64,000 bases of DNA, from assembly GCA_035551615.1 (NCBI GenBank), contig DASZNC010000170.1, forward strand, positions 47,659 through 111,658. The letters run 5' to 3'. Under the pieces are notes generated by a model. It had not been told where the DNA came from, ran no database searches, and saw nothing but the letters and a program-made list of their open reading frames with translations. Below are positions 41,356 through 49,957 of this stretch, piece by piece. The stretch's first letter is position 1; the number at the start of each line of letters is the position of its first letter. The DNA comes from JAKCDU01 sp035551615. Lineage in GTDB: Bacteria > Actinomycetota > Acidimicrobiia > Acidimicrobiales > Palsa-688. A program made the translations under genes and the position numbers.

Positions 41356-42669
41356 TCAGATGGAAATATCGGGATCGCCGATAGGGCCGTACCGGAAGGT
41401 CCAGACGAGGGCGATCAACGCCACCGCCGTCACCGCCGCCCCGAAGACGTAGGCGGCCCCCGACGCCCGTGCCCCGAGCAGGGCGCCGCCGGCGGCCGGC
41501 CCGGCGATGCGGGCCAGCGCCGACACCGACTGCTGGGCACCCAGCACCTGGCCCCGCCGCCCGCTCCCGGCCCGGTCGGCCAGAGCGGCGGCCATCGTCG
41601 TCTGGACCAGCCCCTGCCCGGCGGTGAGGAGCAGGAGGGCGGGAGCGGCGGCGGCCCACGACTGGGCGGTGGCGAGCAGAGCCAGGCCGGCGATGTTGAG
41701 GACGAGGCCGGAGGCCAGGGTCCGACCCTCGCCCAGCCGGACCACCGCCCGGCGCACGATCGTCGCCTGGACGGCGACGATCACCAGCCCGACGAGGGTG
41801 AACACCAGCGCCGCCGATCCGATGCCCAGGTTCAGCCGGCGCTGACCGAACAGCGAGAACGTGGCTTCGAAACCGCTGAAGGCGACCATGGCGGCGAAGG
41901 CGACCAGGAGCAGAGGGCCGATGGCCGCTAGCGGCAGATCCCGCCACCGGGCGCCGGCCCGGCCCGGCCGGTCGGCGCCCCCGGCCTCGGGCGAGCCGGG
42001 GTCGGAGGGCCGGAAATCGGAGGGCGCGGGGTCGGAGGGCGCGGTGTCGGAGGGCGCGGTGTCGGAGGGCCGGGTGTCGGAGGGCCGGGTGTCGGAGGGC
42101 CGGGTCTCGGGCAGCCGGCGGATGGCAGCGACGGTGTTGAGGGCGGCCAGGCCGGCGGCGACGAAGAACGGCACTCGTGGGCCGGCCAGCGCGGCGAGGG
42201 CGCCGATGGCCGGTCCGGCCACGAACCCGATGCCGAACGCGGCGCCGAGCAGGCCGAACAGGCGGCTGCGCCGTTCGGCGTCTCCTCCGGCCAGGTCGGC
42301 TGCGGCCGCCTGGGCCACCGACACACTGGCCCCGGACGCGCCGTCGATCAACCGGCCGGCGTACAGCAACGGCAGGCCTCCCGCCGCGCCCGTCAGCAGG
42401 CTGCCGAGGGCGGTGCCGGCCAGCGAGACAAGGATCACCGGCCGGCGGCCGTAACGGTCCGAAAGTCGTCCCCACAGCGGAGCTGCGACGAATCCGGCGG
42501 CCGAGAAAGCGGTCAGCAGCAGCGCCGCCTGCAGCGATGAGGCGTGGAACCGCTTGGCGTAGATCGGGAGAATGGGCAGGACAATGCCGAAGCCGACCAG
42601 GTCGATGGCGACCGATGACCAGATCGTCCCGAACCCCGGCGGGAGATGACCCCGCCGGCCGGGCCTCAT
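41356..42669 (-). CDS. MFS transporter (DHA1/TetA-like) with a repeat-expanded central loop
   Basis: This 12-helix transporter of 437 residues has VGFGIVLPILPIYA in helix 1 and GRLSDRYGRRP (motif A) in the loop after helix 2, as in TetA and related drug/H+ antiporters. The cytoplasmic loop between helices 6 and 7 (residues 189-223) consists of repeated PSDTR/PSDTA pentapeptides encoded by seven 15-bp units. The loop is normally variable, so function is probably kept. It overlaps the thioesterase gene by ATGA. Confidence 0.9.
   Translation of the reverse strand: MRPGRRGHLPPGFGTIWSSVAIDLVGFGIVLPILPIYAKRFHASSLQAALLLTAFSAAGFVAAPLWGRLSDRYGRRPVILVSLAGTALGSLLTGAAGGLPLLYAGRLIDGASGASVSVAQAAAADLAGGDAERRSRLFGLLGAAFGIGFVAGPAIGALAALAGPRVPFFVAAGLAALNTVAAIRRLPETRPSDTRPSDTRPSDTAPSDTAPSDPAPSDFRPSDPGSPEAGGADRPGRAGARWRDLPLAAIGPLLLVAFAAMVAFSGFEATFSLFGQRRLNLGIGSAALVFTLVGLVIVAVQATIVRRAVVRLGEGRTLASGLVLNIAGLALLATAQSWAAAAPALLLLTAGQGLVQTTMAAALADRAGSGRRGQVLGAQQSVSALARIAGPAAGGALLGARASGAAYVFGAAVTAVALIALVWTFRYGPIGDPDISI
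42001..42105. repeat. 15-bp in-frame tandem repeat in MFS gene, seven copies
   Basis: Seven units of the form GTCGGAGGGCNNGGN encode (R/A)PSD(T/P) pentapeptides in the central loop. Each unit is a multiple of three, so copy number can change without a frameshift. Confidence 0.93.
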
Positions 42670-43466
42670 ACGGCGTTCAGCACCATCGCCAGCTGGCGGG
42701 ACAGCGCTACCGGCCGGCCCTTGCTGTCCCACAACTCTCCATCCTCCTCCAACAGACCGTTCACCAGCACGCGGGTCTTGAACGTGCCCAGCAGCCATCC
42801 CGGCGTCGGCCGGCCCCGCAGGTGGACGGTCAGCTCGATGGTCGGTACCCAGCCGCCGGCCACCGCACCGAGGAGGGTGGGCGGGAAGGCATCGGCGAAC
42901 GTCACCACCGAAAGGGCGTCGGGCTCGGTGCCGTCCTTGAACCGGATCCAGCCGGTGATCTCGAACGGATCGCCCTCCCCCGGCTTGCCCCACGGGCTGT
43001 CGGGCGGCAGGAGGAGGTCGTAACGGTTCATGGCCTCGGGCACCAGGCGGCCAGCCTGGCGGGACAGGTCGGCCAGCGACTCGCATTCGTCGGGCGGCGG
43101 GATCGACGGCGGCTGGGCGCTGATGCGCGTCGGTCCTTCCCGGGTCGTCAGATCGCCGAACGCGGCCAGCACCCGGACCCGTTCGCGATCACCCTGGATG
43201 ATCGACGCCTGGGCGGTCACGAACGTCCGGCCCGGCTTGACGATCTCGGTGCGGATGGTGACCGACCCGGGTCCCGGCGGCGACAGGTAGTGGGCCGTGA
43301 TGGTCACCGGGTCGGGCCGACCGGTCTCTTCGACCAGGGCCCGGGCGGCGATGGCCAACAGGTAGCCGCCGTTCGGGTTGTTGCCGACGTTCCACCGCGG
43401 CTCGAGGTCGGCGACCCAGGCGTCACCCTCGCGACGGACCTGGGTGTCTTCGGAAAACAGGCTCAA
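42666..43466 (-). CDS. Double-hotdog acyl-CoA thioesterase family protein
   Basis: This 266-residue protein has the TesB-like double-hotdog layout. The first domain includes WNVGNNPNGGYLLAIAARAL and ITAHYLSPPGPGSVTIRTE; the second includes PTIELTVHLRGRPTPGW. It is likely to hydrolyse acyl-CoA in the cytosol. It is coupled to the MFS gene (ATGA overlap) and follows cysS on the same strand at 60 bp. The chain length is unknown. Confidence 0.82.
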   Translation of the reverse strand: MSLFSEDTQVRREGDAWVADLEPRWNVGNNPNGGYLLAIAARALVEETGRPDPVTITAHYLSPPGPGSVTIRTEIVKPGRTFVTAQASIIQGDRERVRVLAAFGDLTTREGPTRISAQPPSIPPPDECESLADLSRQAGRLVPEAMNRYDLLLPPDSPWGKPGEGDPFEITGWIRFKDGTEPDALSVVTFADAFPPTLLGAVAGGWVPTIELTVHLRGRPTPGWLLGTFKTRVLVNGLLEEDGELWDSKGRPVALSRQLAMVLNAV

Positions 43467-43526
43467 CGGGGCTCCTTATCGGTCCTACTCGGGGGGAAGT
43501 TTCTGCGGGGTTTTCACCTGGTGGTG

Positions 43527-44864
43527 CTACCTGATCACGGTGCCGTCGGGGCCGTCCTCGACGGTCCAGCCGTCGGCCTGGAGCTCGGCCCGGATGGCGT
43601 CGGCCCGGCCCCAGTCTCTGGCCGCCCGGGCCGTGTCCCGCTCCGCGCCCCGGGCCAGCACCTCGGCCGGCACCGCCGACAGCTCGTACTGCAACGGCAG
43701 ACCGAGGGCCCGGTCGAAGATCTCGAACACGGCGGCCGCCGACTCTTCGTTCCTGGTCTCCCGGGTCTCCCTGAGGGTGTCGAAGCCGATCCGGACCGCC
43801 GCCGGCGTGTCGAGGTCGTCGTCCATGGCGGCGCGGAACCGGTCGAGCACCTCGGGGGAAGGGGTCACCCCACGGGCGCCGGCGAACTCCCGGGCGAAGG
43901 TGTCCAACCGCTCCACGGCGGCCACGCCGGCGGACAGCGTGCTCGGACCGACCCGCATCGGCGAGCGGTAGTGGGACTGCAGAACCTGCAGCCGGAACGA
44001 ACGGGGGTCGTAGGTGTCGACCAGCTCGATCAGCGACAGCGTGTTGCCCACCGACTTGCTCATCTTCTCGCCCCGCTCGTCCTCGATCATGCCGTGGTGG
44101 GCCCAGCGGCGGGAGAACGTGCGGCCGTCGGCCAGCGCCTGGGCCCGCTCGTTCTCGTGATGGGGGAAGGCCAGGTCGAGGCCGCCGGTGTGCAGATCGA
44201 AACCGTCGCCCAGGAGGTCGAGTGACATCACCACGCACTCGGTGTGCCAACCGGGACGGCCGGCGCCCCACGGCGAGTCCCATGCCGGCTCGCCCGCCTT
44301 GGCCAGCTTCCAGAGCGCAAAGTCGACCGGGCTGCGCTTGCCCGCCTCGTCGCTGGCCTCGATGCGGGCGCCGCTGCGGAGCGACTCGATCGACTGGCGG
44401 GCGAGGAGCCCGTAGCCGGCCACCGATTCGGCCGCGAAGTAGACGCCGTCGCCCCCCTGGTAGGCGGCCCCCGCGGCGACCAGCCGGCCGATCAGGTCGA
44501 TCATGCCGGCCACGTAGGCGGTGGCGTGGGGGGCTTCGTCGGGGCGCATGACCCCGAGCCGGTCCATGGTGTCCCACCACACCTGCTCGTAGTGGGCCGC
44601 CACCTCCTCGGGGCGCCGGCCCTCCTCGGCGGCGCGGGCGATGATCTTGTCCTCGATGTCGGTCACGTTCGAGACGAACCGGACGTCCAGGCCGGTCCAG
44701 GCCAGGTAACGGCGGAAGACGTCCCAGACGACGGTGAACCGGCCGTGACCGAGGTGCGGCTCGCCCGAGACGGTCGGCCCGCAGATGTACATCGAGAACC
44801 GTCCCTCGTCCCGGGTCTCGATCGGGGCGATCGCCCCTATTGCGGTGTCGTACAGGCGCAGCAC
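43527..44864 (-). CDS. cysS: Cysteinyl-tRNA synthetase
   Basis: This class I aminoacyl-tRNA synthetase of 445 residues has the HIGH-type motif in GEPHLGHGRF, KMSKS in GEKMSKSVGNT, and zinc-binding residues near C28 and in WHTECVVMS with the HH pair of FPHHENE. Mycothiol ligase MshC is a close paralogue, but length and the DALR-like C-terminus (DWGRADAIRAELQADGW) fit CysS. It starts at a GTG 20 bp from the divergent valS. Confidence 0.93.
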   Translation of the reverse strand: MLRLYDTAIGAIAPIETRDEGRFSMYICGPTVSGEPHLGHGRFTVVWDVFRRYLAWTGLDVRFVSNVTDIEDKIIARAAEEGRRPEEVAAHYEQVWWDTMDRLGVMRPDEAPHATAYVAGMIDLIGRLVAAGAAYQGGDGVYFAAESVAGYGLLARQSIESLRSGARIEASDEAGKRSPVDFALWKLAKAGEPAWDSPWGAGRPGWHTECVVMSLDLLGDGFDLHTGGLDLAFPHHENERAQALADGRTFSRRWAHHGMIEDERGEKMSKSVGNTLSLIELVDTYDPRSFRLQVLQSHYRSPMRVGPSTLSAGVAAVERLDTFAREFAGARGVTPSPEVLDRFRAAMDDDLDTPAAVRIGFDTLRETRETRNEESAAAVFEIFDRALGLPLQYELSAVPAEVLARGAERDTARAARDWGRADAIRAELQADGWTVEDGPDGTVIR

Positions 44865-44884
44865 GCAAGTACCGTAGCGGGATC

Positions 44885-47581
44885 ATGCCGACGACCGTCC
44901 CTGATAAGCCCAGCCTGGAAGGCCTCGAACAGAAGTGGGCGGCCGCCTGGGAAAACCAGGGAACCTACGCCTTCGACCGCACCGTCGGGCGGCCCGACGT
45001 GTACTCGATCGACACGCCTCCGCTCACCGTCAGCGGCTCGCTCCACGTCGGCCACGCCTTCTCCTTCACCCACACCGACACCGTCGCCCGCTACCAACGG
45101 ATGCGGGGCAAGTCGGTCTTCTATCCCATGGGCTGGGACGACAACGGCCTGGCGACCGAGCGGCGGGTGCAGAACTACTTCGGCGTCCGTTGTGATCCGT
45201 CGCTGCCGTATCAGCCCGGCTTCGACCCGCCGGCCCGGGGCGGTCTGGCCAAGGACCAGGAAGCCGTCTCGGTCTCGCGTCCCAACTTCGTCGAGCTGTG
45301 CCACGAGCTGGTCGGTGAGGACGAGCAGGCGTTCGAGGCGGTGTGGCGGCGCATCGGCCTGTCGTGCGACTGGGCCCAGTACTACACGACCATCGACGCC
45401 CCTTCGCAACGGGCCTCACAGCGCGGTTTTCTCCGCCTGCTGGCCGCCGGCCAGGCCTACAGCGCCTCCGCCCCCACCCTCTGGGACATCGACTTCCGGA
45501 CCGCTGTCGCCCAGGCCGAGCTCGAGGATCGTGAGCGCGACGGCGCCTACCACAAGCTGATCTTCCGCCGGGCGGACGGCTCGCCGCTGCTGATCGACAC
45601 CACCCGGCCCGAGCTCCTGGCCGCCTGCGTCGCCGTCGTCGCCCATCCCGACGACGAGCGGTACTCGGCCCTGGTCGGCACCACCGTCACCACGCCGGTC
45701 TTCGAGGTCCCGGTGCCGTTCATGGCCCATCCGCTGGCCCAGGTGGACAAAGGAACAGGCGTGGCCATGATCTGCACCTTCGGTGACACCACCGACGTGA
45801 CGTGGTGGCGTGAGTTGTCCCTGCCGGTGCGGGCCATCATCGGACGGGACGGCCGCCTGCTGGCATCGGCGCCCGACGGCCTGTCGGCCGCGGCGAGGTC
45901 GCTGTACGAGGAGCGCCTGGCCGGCCGGACCGTCCGCCAGGCCCAGACCGAGATGGTCAAGCTGCTGTCGGAGTCCGGGACCATCGAGGGCGACCCGCGT
46001 CCGATCAAGCACCCGGTCAAGTTCTACGAGAAGGGCGACCGCCCGCTGGAGATCGTCACCAGCCGGCAGTGGTTCTTCAAGACCATCGAGCACCGCGACG
46101 CCCTGCTCGCCCGCGGCCGGGAGCTGGCCTGGTACCCGCACTACATGTCGACCCGGTTCACCCATTGGGTCGAGGGCCTGGCCGGCGACTGGCTGATCAG
46201 CCGCCAGCGCTTCTTCGGGGTCCCGTTCCCGGTCTGGTACCGGCTGTCGGAGTCGGGCGAGCTCGACTACGACAACCCGCTGCTTCCCGAAGAGTCGAGC
46301 CTGCCGGTCGACCCCAGCACCGATGTCCCGTCCGGCTACGAAGAAGCGCAGCGGGGCCAACCGGGCGGCTTCGTCGGCGACCCCGACGTGATGGACACCT
46401 GGGCCACGTCCTCGCTCACCCCCCAGATCGCCGGGCGGTGGGAGGACGATCCGGAGCTGTTCGAGCGGATCTTCCCGATGGATCTGCGGCCGCAGGCCCA
46501 CGACATCATCCGCACCTGGTTGTTCGCCACGATCGTCCGCAGCCACCTCGAGTTCGATTCGCTGCCCTGGGCCAACGCCGCCATCTCCGGGTGGATCCTC
46601 GACCCGGACCGCAAGAAGATGTCCAAGTCCAAGGGCAACGTGGTCACGCCGATGGATCTGCTCGAGAAATACGGTTCCGACGCGGTTCGCTACTGGGCCG
46701 CGTCGGCCCGGCCAGGCACCGACACGGCGTTCGACGAGGGCCAGATGAAGATCGGCCGGAAGCTGGCCATCAAGCTGCTCAACGCATCCCGCTTCGTCCT
46801 GTCCGCCTCCGGCGGTGCGTCCGAGGCGCCGGCCGAGCTGGAGCCGGTCGATGCCGACCTGCTGGCCGCACTGTCGGTTCTGGTGGCCGACGCCACCGCC
46901 GCCTTCGACGAGTACGACTACGCCCGGGCCCTCGAACGCACCGAGGCGTTCTTCTGGGAGTTCTGCGACGACTACGTCGAGCTGGTCAAGAACCGGGCCT
47001 ACGGCACCCTCGGCGACGACCGGGCGGCCTCGGCCCGGTACGCGCTCAGCGCCGCCCTGTCCACCCTGCTCCGCCTGTTCGCCCCGTTCCTGCCGTTCGT
47101 CACCGAAGAGGTCTGGTCGTGGTGGCAGGAGGGTTCGGTCCACCGGGCGGCGTGGCCGGCCGGCGGGGCGTCGGCGGTAGATGAGTCGGCCGGCAGTCGG
47201 CCGGCCGGCGGGGCGTCGGCGGTAGATGAGTCGGCCGCCGGCCGGCCGGCCGGGGCGGCTTCGGCCGGGCCGTCGGCGCTGAGCGTGGCCCGGCTGGTGC
47301 TGGCCGAGATCCGCAAGAAGAAGACGGAGAGCGGGGTGTCGCTGCGGGCACCGGTCGCCCGGGTGGTCGTGTCCGGGCCGGAGTCGCTCCTCGGCCTGCT
47401 CGCCACGGCCGGCGACGACGTCCGCCAGGCCGGTGGGGTGGCCGAGGCGGGCACCCTGGTCCTGGACCCGGCCGGCGCCGGCGCCCGCGAGGGCCAGGTC
47501 GTCAAGGACATCGAGCTGGCCCCGGCGGATCGGCCTGATCCTCGGCCTCAGGGGCGCATTGTGGGCGATAGAACGTCATAG
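44885..47581 (+). CDS. valS: Valyl-tRNA synthetase
   Basis: This class I synthetase has 898 residues. HIGH-type motif GSLHVGHAFS, KMSKS in KKMSKSKGNV, and the editing domain with DTTRPELLAACVAV are clear. The tRNA-binding C-terminal part is interrupted at residues 759-789 by two 15-residue repeats (PAGGASAVDESAG type), encoded by a 45-bp tandem duplication, before the last domain resumes. The C-terminus ends in a palindrome. The start is an ATG; longer frames upstream are in cysS. Confidence 0.95.
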   Translation: MPTTVPDKPSLEGLEQKWAAAWENQGTYAFDRTVGRPDVYSIDTPPLTVSGSLHVGHAFSFTHTDTVARYQRMRGKSVFYPMGWDDNGLATERRVQNYFGVRCDPSLPYQPGFDPPARGGLAKDQEAVSVSRPNFVELCHELVGEDEQAFEAVWRRIGLSCDWAQYYTTIDAPSQRASQRGFLRLLAAGQAYSASAPTLWDIDFRTAVAQAELEDRERDGAYHKLIFRRADGSPLLIDTTRPELLAACVAVVAHPDDERYSALVGTTVTTPVFEVPVPFMAHPLAQVDKGTGVAMICTFGDTTDVTWWRELSLPVRAIIGRDGRLLASAPDGLSAAARSLYEERLAGRTVRQAQTEMVKLLSESGTIEGDPRPIKHPVKFYEKGDRPLEIVTSRQWFFKTIEHRDALLARGRELAWYPHYMSTRFTHWVEGLAGDWLISRQRFFGVPFPVWYRLSESGELDYDNPLLPEESSLPVDPSTDVPSGYEEAQRGQPGGFVGDPDVMDTWATSSLTPQIAGRWEDDPELFERIFPMDLRPQAHDIIRTWLFATIVRSHLEFDSLPWANAAISGWILDPDRKKMSKSKGNVVTPMDLLEKYGSDAVRYWAASARPGTDTAFDEGQMKIGRKLAIKLLNASRFVLSASGGASEAPAELEPVDADLLAALSVLVADATAAFDEYDYARALERTEAFFWEFCDDYVELVKNRAYGTLGDDRAASARYALSAALSTLLRLFAPFLPFVTEEVWSWWQEGSVHRAAWPAGGASAVDESAGSRPAGGASAVDESAAGRPAGAASAGPSALSVARLVLAEIRKKKTESGVSLRAPVARVVVSGPESLLGLLATAGDDVRQAGGVAEAGTLVLDPAGAGAREGQVVKDIELAPADRPDPRPQGRIVGDRTS
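47161..47250. repeat. 45-bp in-frame tandem duplication in valS
   Basis: Two 45-bp copies (47161-47205 and 47206-47250) agree over most of their length and encode Ala/Gly-rich repeats in an essential enzyme. A partial third copy follows (CGGCCGGGGCGGC). The insertion lies between the anticodon-binding domain and the C-terminal region. Confidence 0.92.
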
Positions 47582-47657
47582 TGACGTTCTATCGACCACT
47601 TTCAGGGGGACGCCCGGCTCATTGTGAGCAATTCACCGTCACTATGACGTTCTATTG
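47566..47657. repeat. Inverted pair of 21-bp elements overlapping the valS stop
   Basis: CGATAGAACGTCATAGTGACG (47566-47586) recurs in reverse orientation at 47637-47657 with one mismatch. The left element itself extends to a 29-bp near-perfect palindrome (47566-47594, 13-bp arms around TAG) that contains the valS TAG stop. The arrangement looks like a terminator or a small mobile or REP-like element. Confidence 0.85.
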
Positions 47658-47764
47658 CTGACCATCAACCGGGCCCGCCGCGCCCCGTCCGTTGCCTCCC
47701 GCTTGTTGGCGATGGGCCGACAGGGCGGGCGCGCCCCGACCGCAGCCGGATAGTGTCTGCCGCC

Positions 47765-48622
47765 ATGCCGATCAATCCTGATGCCGTCGGGTCCACCAGC
47801 GATCCGCACGAGGCTTCCTGGAAGTCCAAGGACTGCCTCCTCTACGCCCTGGGGGTGGGTGCGGGAGTAGCCGACCCCACCGGGTTCGAGCTGGAGTTCA
47901 CCACCGAGAACACCTCCGAGGTCGAGCAGAAGGTGCTGCCGACCTTCCCGGTCGTCGTCGGCGGTCTGGGCGGCGGCGCCTTCGGCAAGGTCGGCAGCTT
48001 CAATCCGGCCATGCTGGTCCACGGCGAGCAGTCGGTGACCCTGCACGGCCCGCTGCCGGTCGAGGGCACGATCAGCGCGGTGAGCACCATCACCGGGATC
48101 TACGACAAGGGCTCGGGCGCGGTCATCGCCTCCGAGTCGGTGGCGACCGACACCAGCACCGGTAAGCCGCTGTGGACCACGACCATGTCAGCGTTCATCC
48201 GGGGCGAAGGCGGCTTCGGTGGCGACCGCGGCCCGTCGGGCCGGATCGAGTTCCCCGACCGGGCTCCCGATCACAGCGTCACCTACCAGACCCGACCCGA
48301 TCAGGCCCTGTTGTACCGGCTGAGCGGCGACCGCAACCCGCTGCACTCGGATCCGAAGTTCGCCGCCATCGGGGGCTTCGACAAGCCCATCCTGCATGGC
48401 CTGTGCACTTTCGGCTTCACCGGCCGGGCCCTGCTGCACACGTTGTGCGGGTCCGACCCGAGCCGGTTCCTGTCCGTCGCTGCCCGCTTCTCGAAGCCGG
48501 TCATGCCGGGCGACGCCCTCACCGTGTCGATGTGGGTGCAGGGCGACGGCCAGGCGTTGTTCCAGACGTCCACCGATGCCGGCGTGGTCATCGACGGAGG
48601 TCAGCTCACCTACCAGGCCTGA
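47765..48622 (+). CDS. MaoC-type enoyl-CoA hydratase (double hotdog)
   Basis: This 285-residue protein resembles peroxisomal-type 2-enoyl-CoA hydratase 2. The hydratase-2 motif is YRLSGDRNPLHSDPKFAA followed by GGFDKPILHGLCTFG (about 181-215), with the catalytic Asp/His pair. The first hotdog domain is diverged. It would hydrate trans-2-enoyl-CoA to (R)-3-hydroxyacyl-CoA in lipid or steroid side-chain oxidation. Confidence 0.9.
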   Translation: MPINPDAVGSTSDPHEASWKSKDCLLYALGVGAGVADPTGFELEFTTENTSEVEQKVLPTFPVVVGGLGGGAFGKVGSFNPAMLVHGEQSVTLHGPLPVEGTISAVSTITGIYDKGSGAVIASESVATDTSTGKPLWTTTMSAFIRGEGGFGGDRGPSGRIEFPDRAPDHSVTYQTRPDQALLYRLSGDRNPLHSDPKFAAIGGFDKPILHGLCTFGFTGRALLHTLCGSDPSRFLSVAARFSKPVMPGDALTVSMWVQGDGQALFQTSTDAGVVIDGGQLTYQA

Positions 48623-48668
48623 GCCCGGACTCGTTCGGAGCCGCTGACCGCCGGTCGGCGGTCCGCGG

Positions 48669-49115
48669 TCAGTTGTCGATCTCGGGCGCGATCAGCCCGA
48701 GATCGACGAAGACCTGCTCGGCCACGTAGATCTCGGCTCCGAAGGCCCGTAGGGCCAGCGCGATGGCGTCCGAGGGACGGGCCGGCAGGACCCGACGTTC
48801 GCCGTCGCGTTCCAGCTCGATGTTGGCGAAGAAGTGGCGGGCCTCCTCGACCGCGGTGATGACCGCCCGGTCGAGGCGGGCGTCGAGCAGCCCGATGGTG
48901 GACACGAACAGGTCCCATGTGGACGGCCGGCGGGCTCCCTGCCCCGACCATGCCGAGTGGATGGCCCGGGCCTCGTGCTGGCCGATGAACATGGTGATGG
49001 CCCGATAGGGCGTCTCGTCCTCATTGAGGGTCACCGCCCCCGACTCGACGCCGGGCGTGGCCGGCACCGCCGTGCGCACATCGGACACGGACACCTTGGA
49101 CAACCGGTCGCTCAC
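48669..49115 (-). CDS. Bifunctional nuclease family protein (DUF151)
   Basis: This 148-residue protein with the BFN (DUF151) fold is widespread in Actinobacteria. Typical segments are YRAITMFIGQHEARAI near 37-52 and LPARPSDAIALALR near 110-123. Plant members are reported as bifunctional nucleases; the bacterial role is unproven. It is followed closely (12 bp) by the ComF-like gene on the same strand. Confidence 0.85.
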   Translation of the reverse strand: MSDRLSKVSVSDVRTAVPATPGVESGAVTLNEDETPYRAITMFIGQHEARAIHSAWSGQGARRPSTWDLFVSTIGLLDARLDRAVITAVEEARHFFANIELERDGERRVLPARPSDAIALALRAFGAEIYVAEQVFVDLGLIAPEIDN

Positions 49116-49126
49116 GAATCAGCACC

Positions 49127-49891
49127 CTACATAGGCGTTCGCCGTGGCGGGATCGGGCCCGGCCGGGACCCGGATGCGGAGCCGCCCGGAGTCGGGCCCG
49201 GGCGGGACGGTCGCGCCGATCGGGCCGCCGAGCCCGGCACCGCCGGCGGTCCCGGGCGGCCGGGCGGGTCGGGGGTCCAGGGCTGGCGGGTCAGCACCAG
49301 GCCGGCCACATCCGACGCGCCGGCCCGCCGCAGCACGGCGGCCACCTCGATGAGGGTCGATCCCTCGGTCAGGACGTCGTCCAGGAGCAGGACCGATGCG
49401 CCTGTCAGATCGAGGTCGGGCGCCGCCACCAGGGATCGGCGCAACGGGCCCTGGGCGATGGCCTGACGCTCGGTCCAACTCCGTCCGGCCATCCCGGGCG
49501 TCTCCGCCGTCTTCGTCACCAGCCCGGGGACGACCGACCAGGCCGGTCCGAGCCGCCGGCCCAGTTCGATCAGCAACGTGCCCACCGGATCCCAGTCCCG
49601 ATGGGCACCGGGGCCGGTGAAGCCGGGTACGGCAGTGATCAGCCCGAACTCCTCGAACCACGCGGTCCGGGTCTCGAGATGGTTGACCAGCAGTCCGGCC
49701 AGAATCGGGGCCAGACTCTTCTCGCCCCGGTACTTGTAGCGGAAGATGGCCTGCCTGAGGGCACCGTGGTGGACGTCGACCGCGAAGGTGACCGACCAGG
49801 CCCGCCCGATACGGGAACACCAACGGTTGGGGCAGTAGCCGCCGGGCGCCCACCTTTGACCGCATGCCGGGCAGTACCGCTCGATACCCAT
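49127..49891 (-). CDS. ComF-like phosphoribosyltransferase family protein
   Basis: This 254-residue protein begins with a zinc-ribbon (CPACGQRW ... CPNRWCSR) and has a PRTase fold with the PRPP loop VLLLDDVLTEGST. ComF proteins are linked to DNA uptake, but many homologues have no proven role. The C-terminal 45 residues are Pro/Gly/Ser/Arg-rich and look disordered. No other competence genes are nearby. Confidence 0.8.
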   Translation of the reverse strand: MGIERYCPACGQRWAPGGYCPNRWCSRIGRAWSVTFAVDVHHGALRQAIFRYKYRGEKSLAPILAGLLVNHLETRTAWFEEFGLITAVPGFTGPGAHRDWDPVGTLLIELGRRLGPAWSVVPGLVTKTAETPGMAGRSWTERQAIAQGPLRRSLVAAPDLDLTGASVLLLDDVLTEGSTLIEVAAVLRRAGASDVAGLVLTRQPWTPDPPGRPGPPAVPGSAARSARPSRPGPTPGGSASGSRPGPIPPRRTPM

Positions 49892-49957
49892 ACGTCCGAG
49901 CGTCGCACCCGGGTGTGACGGGATGTCCGCCGATGGGTGGCCCGCCGGCTCGGTCGG

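Noticed and set aside
47761..48440. Minus-strand frames within the MaoC-type gene
   Set aside because: They mirror the hydratase gene; codon usage and motifs support the plus strand.
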